Positions 58,267 to 64,000 of a stretch of 64,000 bases of DNA are shown here, piece after piece. The notes under the pieces are model-generated. The model did not search any database, was not told the origin of the DNA, and worked only from the letters and a program-made list of their open reading frames with translations. Positions within the stretch are counted from its first letter, which is position 1. Each line of letters starts with the position of its first letter. This DNA is from Halioglobus sp. Its GTDB lineage: Bacteria > Pseudomonadota > Gammaproteobacteria > Pseudomonadales > Halieaceae. The stretch spans positions 52,203 to 116,202 of the forward strand of contig PABK01000058.1 of the NCBI GenBank assembly GCA_002699145.1, written 5' to 3'. Position numbers and translations under genes: made by a program.

Positions 58267-60396
58267 TCAGGCTGAGCCACTCGATTCTGCAGGCTCAACC
58301 GTCGCCTCAGAGACGCCGTGCCACCAGTGCTCAGTCACCCGATACCAGTGATCGTTGGTGATGTAGCTGCGCCGCATGGCCTCAGCCATTTCTTCGAAAT
58401 TTCCTGGCATGGCGGCATCGGCGCGATCATCCGGCAACGGAATACGAATTTTCCAGAGCTGCCCTCCTTCCAATAGCGCGAAAGCCTGCCCCTTGGGCAA
58501 CGTGACCATATCGGCCGCGGTCAGCATCGGCACTTCCGAGACGCTGATCCGATCCTCATTGCGGGATTTGAAATCGACGCCAGAACCGGGATCCGAGGAA
58601 TCATCGACACCGGAGACGCTCATCAGGGTGAACACCTCCACACGGGGCAACTGCTCGGTCAGCATCTCGGCGGTATCCAGCTCTTTCACCCTCAGCATCA
58701 GCATCGTATTGAAGTTACCCGCGACCTGCCCGGCTTTGGCGCGACTGCCGATCCGCGCCTCCACGTCCGACCAGGTCTGGGTATAGGCCGTGACCTGGAA
58801 GCCGGCGCCACCGGCCTTATTCAACAGCGGTACGAACTCGTCCCCGATCAGTTCGTTAAACTCGTCCGCGTGCAATGAGATGGTGGGCAGCGACTGTCGC
58901 GCGTTTTCCGGGAGTGACGTATCGGAACCCGGCGCCACGACACCGTGCTTGTAGATCGTGCCCGCGACGGATACCAGGTCCGCGAACATGGAGTTGCCCA
59001 CTGCACTGGCGACCGTGGTATCGGTGAGTGCATCAAGCCCGACAAACACGATGCCCTTGCGCCGCACCACCTCCATCCATTCGAAGATTGGCCTCGCATC
59101 CTGCTCGTCCTGGTAGTCCGGCGAGATCAGCGCGGCGATGGTGCCAGTCGTCAGCTTTTCCATCAGCGGGCCGACGGAACTGACGATCTTGTCGAAATAG
59201 GTCTTGTCGTATTTGAACGCCGAAATCAGGCCATCCAGAACGGGGTCGTAAATGGACCTCTCCTGCAATAACCGCATACAGGCGATGGCTTCCATCGACC
59301 GGCCACGCAGCGCATTGGGCAGGTTGCGCTCCTTGATATCGGCGGCGCGCTCTTCCACCAGCGATGCCCAGGCGTCGATGCCGGCCACCTCGGCGCAATG
59401 ACCGGCATACTCGACAAACAGGGGCTCGATGTCGTTGATGTAGCGGCGAATCTGTTGATAGTCCGGTCTACGCTTCAAGGCCACCAGTGCCCGCGCAATG
59501 ATATTGACGAAGCGCCAGGCGAATTCCTTGAATGCCGCGGAGTTCCCCTCGTTCGGTAACTGGTTGGCGATACGGGTCGCGACCTCGGTGATACGCGAGA
59601 AGTTGCCAATGGCGTTATAACGCGCTGACAGTTCGGGAAAGCCGAGATGGAACAGATAGAAGTCGTCCAGTCGACCGGCGCGCTTGGCTTCGGCGTGGAT
59701 GCGGCGCAACAGATCGGCATCGCCCTTGGGATCGAAAACGATGACGACATCGCCCCGGCGAATATCCTGGGTGATCAGCAGTTCGGCCAAGCGAGTCTTG
59801 CCGACGCGGGTGGTGCCGAGCACCAGGGTGTGCCCGACGCGTTCCCCGAGATCCATCCACACGGATTGCTCAAGGGGTTCAACGGCATGCAGTGCTGGCT
59901 TGCCGCCGACGGCGGGTAAAGGCGCCAACGGATTCCAGCGGGAACGGCTGCGCAAGCCTTTGGCCAGTACTGAGAGTACGGGGATCGACTCCCAGGCCAC
60001 TTCCTTTTGTCTCGCCCACTGATAGAGCCTGCCCGGTTGCACGTAACGCTGCACCTCGGGCTTCAGCGTATCGCGCAACCGCTGCGTGTGTTGCTGTGTC
60101 CAGCGAAAGCCTTTACCTAAAAACAGCTTATGCCGGCTGACGGGGATCTGCGCTGCCCGCACGCGATACTCCGGCAGGCGCTTCATGTGATGCTGGTAGC
60201 GCAATACGCGCCAGGCCTGACGGCCCCGCCACACGCCAAACCCGAAGAAGGTCAACCCGGTGGCCGCCGCAATACCCGGTGGCATCATCAAGGCCCAGGG
60301 CGCCAACCAGGCCAGTATCCCCGCCGCAAACGCGGTGGCGGTGGACCACAACTCGACGGGAGGCCGCAACAATGCCTCCATCGGATGCGTGCTCAC
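58267..60396 (-). CDS. traD: Type IV coupling protein TraD-like
   Basis: 709 aa; Walker A LGTTRVGKTRLAELLITQDIRRGDVVIVFDPKGDADLLRRI; ISLHADEFNELIGDEFVPLLNKAGGAGFQVTAYTQTWSDVEARIG. Confidence 0.93.
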   Translation of the reverse strand: MSTHPMEALLRPPVELWSTATAFAAGILAWLAPWALMMPPGIAAATGLTFFGFGVWRGRQAWRVLRYQHHMKRLPEYRVRAAQIPVSRHKLFLGKGFRWTQQHTQRLRDTLKPEVQRYVQPGRLYQWARQKEVAWESIPVLSVLAKGLRSRSRWNPLAPLPAVGGKPALHAVEPLEQSVWMDLGERVGHTLVLGTTRVGKTRLAELLITQDIRRGDVVIVFDPKGDADLLRRIHAEAKRAGRLDDFYLFHLGFPELSARYNAIGNFSRITEVATRIANQLPNEGNSAAFKEFAWRFVNIIARALVALKRRPDYQQIRRYINDIEPLFVEYAGHCAEVAGIDAWASLVEERAADIKERNLPNALRGRSMEAIACMRLLQERSIYDPVLDGLISAFKYDKTYFDKIVSSVGPLMEKLTTGTIAALISPDYQDEQDARPIFEWMEVVRRKGIVFVGLDALTDTTVASAVGNSMFADLVSVAGTIYKHGVVAPGSDTSLPENARQSLPTISLHADEFNELIGDEFVPLLNKAGGAGFQVTAYTQTWSDVEARIGSRAKAGQVAGNFNTMLMLRVKELDTAEMLTEQLPRVEVFTLMSVSGVDDSSDPGSGVDFKSRNEDRISVSEVPMLTAADMVTLPKGQAFALLEGGQLWKIRIPLPDDRADAAMPGNFEEMAEAMRRSYITNDHWYRVTEHWWHGVSEATVEPAESSGSA

Positions 60397-60977
60397 TGCC
60401 GGATACCGTCAGGGGTGATTAATACGGGGTAACGATCGATGCCCAGGGCTGCGGCCAGGTCACTCCCGGATCCCAGGGTGATAGACAAGCCTTGCGCCAT
60501 CTCCGCGACTCGTCGCACATCGTTTTCGGTCTCGGCTTGGACCAGCATGCCCACGGCACCAAGATCTTCCAGGACGTCTCGGTGCGAGGCCAACCACCGC
60601 AACGACATGGCATCCGATCCGATCAAAAAAAACGGCCGTGGATTGCCTTGTGCCAGTCGCGCCAGCGCCTCGGGACGCAAGGCACTGCCAGCGATATCGC
60701 CGACAATCAGACCGGGTGAGCGCACTGGCAAAAGATTGCGAAGGTCTGCCGGACCATCACTGGACAAGGGGCTGGACGAGGGATCGAGGGTGGCGCTTTC
60801 GGCTGGCTCGGACGATGGCGAGTCATCCGCCAGTAGCGGCTCAAGCAACGGCGCCAGTGGCCGCGTTTGACCATTGTCGTAAATGATCTTCAACTCGGCG
60901 AGCGCGTTAGCACTCACGCCGAAGGAGAATAAAAGTCCAAGCCCAATGATCGGCAATAGAGATCGATTACTTTGCAT
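60393..60977 (-). CDS. Integrating conjugative element protein, PFL_4695 family (TIGR03765-like)
   Basis: NLLPVRSPGLIVGDIAGSALRPEALARLAQGNPRPFFLIGSDAMSLRWLASHRDVLEDLGAVGMLVQAE. Confidence 0.87.
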   Translation of the reverse strand: MQSNRSLLPIIGLGLLFSFGVSANALAELKIIYDNGQTRPLAPLLEPLLADDSPSSEPAESATLDPSSSPLSSDGPADLRNLLPVRSPGLIVGDIAGSALRPEALARLAQGNPRPFFLIGSDAMSLRWLASHRDVLEDLGAVGMLVQAETENDVRRVAEMAQGLSITLGSGSDLAAALGIDRYPVLITPDGIRQ

Positions 60978-61527
60978 CAACGGGAACCTCCTCGGTCGCA
61001 TCGAGCACTTGCGTCCAGCGTTCCTGTACACGTCGGCCATAGCGGTTTGCGCGGGCTGGGTCATTGGGCGCGTGGTAACAACCGGCGCTCTCGATCCAGT
61101 TACTGTGCTCACTGAAACAATCGCGCAGCAGCGCAGCCGCCACCCGCAGATTGTGATAGGGATCGAGCGCCTGCCAGGATGAACCCAGGGATGACTGGTG
61201 ATAGCGCCAGCTGACCTGCATCAGCCCGATATCCACGGACGCATCGGCTTCCGCCAGTGCCGTCTGCAAAGCCCGCCACGCGCTCTGGCGGGACGGAAAA
61301 TACCGCCCCTTGCCGTCGATATTCAGCGCCCACGGCCAGGGACGAAACACTCCATGACTCAGCGCACTTTGACCGCTCTCGGTGAGGGCTACCGCATAGA
61401 GCAGCGCAGGCGGCAGACCGTATTCATGCGCGACCTGCTGATACCCGACAGGGACCGGTTGCGACTGCGCCGTCATCGGCCCACACAATAGGCCGACCAC
61501 ACAGACGATGATCGAACGACTTGCCAT
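60967..61527 (-). CDS. Lytic transglycosylase SLT-domain protein (ICE-encoded)
   Basis: YQQVAHEYGLPPALLYAVALTESGQS...ASVDIGLMQVSWRYH. Confidence 0.9.
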   Translation of the reverse strand: MASRSIIVCVVGLLCGPMTAQSQPVPVGYQQVAHEYGLPPALLYAVALTESGQSALSHGVFRPWPWALNIDGKGRYFPSRQSAWRALQTALAEADASVDIGLMQVSWRYHQSSLGSSWQALDPYHNLRVAAALLRDCFSEHSNWIESAGCYHAPNDPARANRYGRRVQERWTQVLDATEEVPVDAK

Positions 61528-61539
61528 AACCGGCGCTCG

Positions 61540-62352
61540 TCAAAACCGTGATACCGGCAAGGGTGCCAACCGACCCTCCCGGCGCAGTATCAGTACCGGC
61601 AGCTCCTGACCCTGCTGGCCCGTGTGGCCAGCGACCTGGTCGAACGCGCCGGCATCGATGTTCAGCGTCATTCGGTGCTCGCTGACCCACTGCGGATCGA
61701 TCTGTTTCGCTGACGCCCAGTCGCGTATGCGGGATTCCTCGCCGACCGACACATCGATCAGGTACAGATCAATGCCGGCGAATTGTTTGATATGACTGAT
61801 CAGTCGCTCCAATACGGCGTCGCAGCGCGGGCACTGCGTTTCGGTGAAGAACAACACCCGGTCATCGGGTTTCCAGGTCAGTTTTTCGGTTGCCGTTTGA
61901 TGCGTTGCGGCTGACGCCAGGGCACTGGCATTGATCAACAGTCCATTGGGGAACAGGCGCTGCTGGGCATCGTCGTAAGCACGTTGAAACGCCAGGATCC
62001 GCTCGGCGTCGTCACGCATCATCACGGCCCACTGTTCAGCGTAGCGACGGCGCTCATCCGCAGTGCGTGCATGTATGCCCAGGACTTCCAGAGGTGACAA
62101 CGTCGCCGGGCTTACGCTGCCGCGAATCCCCTGCATCAGGGATTCATAACGCTGCCACTCGGTCGGGTCCAATCCCCACTGCTCTGCGCGGGAAGTCCGG
62201 GACTCGATCTGTTGGGTCGTCGACTGCTCGACAGCCTGGAGCTTCGAAGCTTCCGATACCGTTCCACTATCCGCGATGACTGGCAACGAGATGCACAACC
62301 AGAATCCGAGAATCACGATGCGGGAGGGTCGCACTCTGAGCTCAGCGGACAT
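61540..62352 (-). CDS. Integrating conjugative element protein (TIGR03759-like)
   Basis: RAEQWGLDPTEWQRYESLMQGIRGSVSPATLSPLEVLGIHARTADERRRYAEQWA; CPRCDAVLERL thioredoxin-like motif. Confidence 0.87.
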   Translation of the reverse strand: MSAELRVRPSRIVILGFWLCISLPVIADSGTVSEASKLQAVEQSTTQQIESRTSRAEQWGLDPTEWQRYESLMQGIRGSVSPATLSPLEVLGIHARTADERRRYAEQWAVMMRDDAERILAFQRAYDDAQQRLFPNGLLINASALASAATHQTATEKLTWKPDDRVLFFTETQCPRCDAVLERLISHIKQFAGIDLYLIDVSVGEESRIRDWASAKQIDPQWVSEHRMTLNIDAGAFDQVAGHTGQQGQELPVLILRREGRLAPLPVSRF

Positions 62353-62569
62353 GGTCATTGACCTGCTGATCGACCGGTACGGTCAAATCGCGTTGAACGA
62401 TAGTTTGATGCGTCGGATCGCAAAGGTGCGCTGGGGATTGACCGGTGACACCCTGCTCACTCGTCAGCGTCGCCTTATGGACAGAACGCGGCTCCTGATC
62501 CGGTCGCTCAGACTCGACGCCCACCAGCAATGCAGTGACCAACACAATAATCAGAAAGAACCCTTCCAT
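62342..62569 (-). CDS. Small ICE-associated membrane protein
   Basis: 75 aa from MEGFFLIIVLVTALLVGVESERPDQEPRS; overlaps neighbours on both sides. Confidence 0.6.
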   Translation of the reverse strand: MEGFFLIIVLVTALLVGVESERPDQEPRSVHKATLTSEQGVTGQSPAHLCDPTHQTIVQRDLTVPVDQQVNDHVR

Positions 62570-63063
62570 TAGCGTGCGCCTCCGGTCGCTGTGGGGTTGG
62601 ATGCATCGGCGCAACGCTCGAAGGCAATGAGGCGATGCACGGGATCCTGAACCAGGTGAAACGCGGGTCCCACTATCAGCCCAATCACCGCCTTGAGCGG
62701 CATCGGCTCGAAAGAGCGATGTGCATTTGGCAACGGCAGATCGAGCATAGCGATGGCGTCTTCCGACAGAACAGCATGATCTGCCAGGCGATAGCCGGAA
62801 TCGCGTAATAGCAAGTGCAAGGCATCACCGACAGTCTTGATGTCGTCCGGAATGGTGATCGACCTGATGACCGCCAAAAGGTCTTGCTGTCCGGCCGTTG
62901 GCGCGACAGCGATGACGGAATAGCGGCCAATCTGGGTCTGCGCGCCGATCGCTGAAATGAGTTGCTGGTCCGCCCATACCGATTGGCCCGCGATGGCCAC
63001 GCCAGTGCAGCACAACCAACTCGTTAGGCGTCGCGGGATTGCGGAATGCTTTGACAAAGACAT
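62569..63063 (-). CDS. PilL N-terminal-like ICE protein (TIGR03748-like)
   Basis: IGRYSVIAVAPTAGQQDLLAVIRSITIPDDIKTVGDALHLLLRDSGYRLAD...LPNAHRSFEPMPLKAVIGLIVGPAFHLVQDPVHRLIAFE. Confidence 0.85.
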   Translation of the reverse strand: MSLSKHSAIPRRLTSWLCCTGVAIAGQSVWADQQLISAIGAQTQIGRYSVIAVAPTAGQQDLLAVIRSITIPDDIKTVGDALHLLLRDSGYRLADHAVLSEDAIAMLDLPLPNAHRSFEPMPLKAVIGLIVGPAFHLVQDPVHRLIAFERCADASNPTATGGAR

Positions 63064-63178
63064 ATTTGGCTCTCGATCATGATGATTGTCTTCATGATCG
63101 CCAACCGATCCCCACCCGTGAACGATCAATCCGTTCCGTGGGTGTCGGACTTTCTGTCAAACGGCTCTCTGCTACTGA

Positions 63179-64000
63179 CTATCGACCTAAATAAACTGCG
63201 CTGATCTGCTCGCGGGCATGGCCGAGTTCGCGGCTGATAATGAGTCGTGCCTGGAGATCCAGCTTGCGTTGATCGGCGCTAAGACTGGCGGCGGTCGGTC
63301 CACCGGCGGCCGGACAGGCCCAGCCGGTCAATTGTTCAAAGCGTGCCTGGGCGTAGGCATGGCGCAGGCCATGCAGCTTCGACAGTCCCGCTTGTGTGGT
63401 ATGGCGCTCGTAGGTTCTCAACTGCTGGATGTAGTTTTTCTGGGAAGGAATCAGGGATCCATTCCCGGCCAAACGGTGCGCCCGATCCAGGACGGCTCGC
63501 TGGTCCTGACGGAGGATCGGCACGACGCGTGCCTTACCGCCCTTGGTCCAGGCCGCCTTGAGCCGGATATGATCACCCTGATCGGCGAACCCCGGCATGA
63601 ATTTGATTGCCTCCTCTCTTCGCAAACCGAAGGCGCGTTGCAGCTCCAGGCTCATACGCACGTGGTCATCCTGGATACTCGACAGTGCCTGGCTATCGAC
63701 CGCGACCGCCTTGGACTCGTTACTAACGAATTGCCGATCGGGGATGCCGTAGAACTCGTTCGAGCGGGCAATGACATTGCGCCGGTCCACTTTCGCGGCC
63801 CACCACCGCAAGCAGTTCATGCGGTTTTTGATGGTACCGGCCGCCATACCCTCACCGAGCCAGCGTTTTACGAGGGCATCGACATGCTTTGGCTTCAGGG
63901 ATCGAGTGGTCATGCGCCGATACCCCATTTCCTGCAACTGATTCGCAATCTGGTTGAGCATACGCGCACGGTTGGCTTGCGTGCTGTAACTGCCATCGCG
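63179..64000 (-). CDS. Tyrosine recombinase (integrase domain protein); reading frame stays open to the window edge, likely 5'-truncated
   Basis: LRREEAIKF, TKGGKARVVPI, HGLRHAYAQ, LGHAREQISAVYLGR catalytic motifs; frame upstream of the first Met continues RDGSYSTQANRARML to position 64000. Confidence 0.88.
   Translation of the reverse strand, partial: RDGSYSTQANRARMLNQIANQLQEMGYRRMTTRSLKPKHVDALVKRWLGEGMAAGTIKNRMNCLRWWAAKVDRRNVIARSNEFYGIPDRQFVSNESKAVAVDSQALSSIQDDHVRMSLELQRAFGLRREEAIKFMPGFADQGDHIRLKAAWTKGGKARVVPILRQDQRAVLDRAHRLAGNGSLIPSQKNYIQQLRTYERHTTQAGLSKLHGLRHAYAQARFEQLTGWACPAAGGPTAASLSADQRKLDLQARLIISRELGHAREQISAVYLGR

Larger units (their letters stand above)
25476..64000. mobile_element. 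Integrative conjugative element (PFGI-1/PFL_47xx-type T4SS class), left end at tRNA-Leu, right end outside the window
   Basis: Visible drop in GC after the tRNA; nearly complete PFL_47xx-type transfer gene set; tyrosine recombinase at the right edge; defence and TA cargo. Confidence 0.85.

Noticed and set aside
63179-64000. Edge recombinase as the ICE attachment integrase
   Set aside because: It has tyrosine recombinase catalytic motifs, but in this ICE class a similar integrase-domain gene can sit inside the element; without the right end and attR its role cannot be assigned.

Overview
The window has two parts that meet at a tRNA-Leu(CAG) gene at 25389-25475. (1) 1-25.3 kb is a very GC-rich gammaproteobacterial chromosomal segment. 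It carries glyA; a circularly permuted ATP-grasp / alpha-E / transglutaminase cluster with an Anbu-type proteasome-like protease; ettA; an acyl-CoA thioesterase; a PilZ protein; radA; a triple-DnaT-domain protein plus a lambda-P-like protein convergent with dnaB; and rplI, a DUF2232-like gene, rpsR, rpsF, rlmB and rnr. (2) From the tRNA to the right edge lies a lower-GC integrative conjugative element (ICE) of the PFGI-1/PFL_47xx type IV secretion class. It has a nearly complete TraD/TraC/TraG-like transfer module at 42.7-63.1 kb, a TacAT-type toxin-antitoxin pair, an orphan MbcA/ParS/Xre-type antitoxin, a NERD nuclease-like gene and a tyrosine recombinase running off the window edge. The most interesting block is the ICE cargo at 25.7-42.1 kb: one tightly packed minus-strand array encoding an excisionase-like HTH protein, an SNF2/PLD-like helicase, DUF4391, a type III Mod-like methyltransferase, a type III Res-like helicase-nuclease, SIR2, HerA, DUF2779 (Cas4-like plus DEDD exonuclease), a HEPN/Apea-like protein and a frameshifted helical-repeat protein. 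SIR2-HerA is a known antiphage pair. Its embedding in an expanded type III R-M operon with two further predicted nucleases is the best candidate here for a composite, possibly undescribed defence system. All family calls come from reading motifs in the supplied translations; no database search was run.
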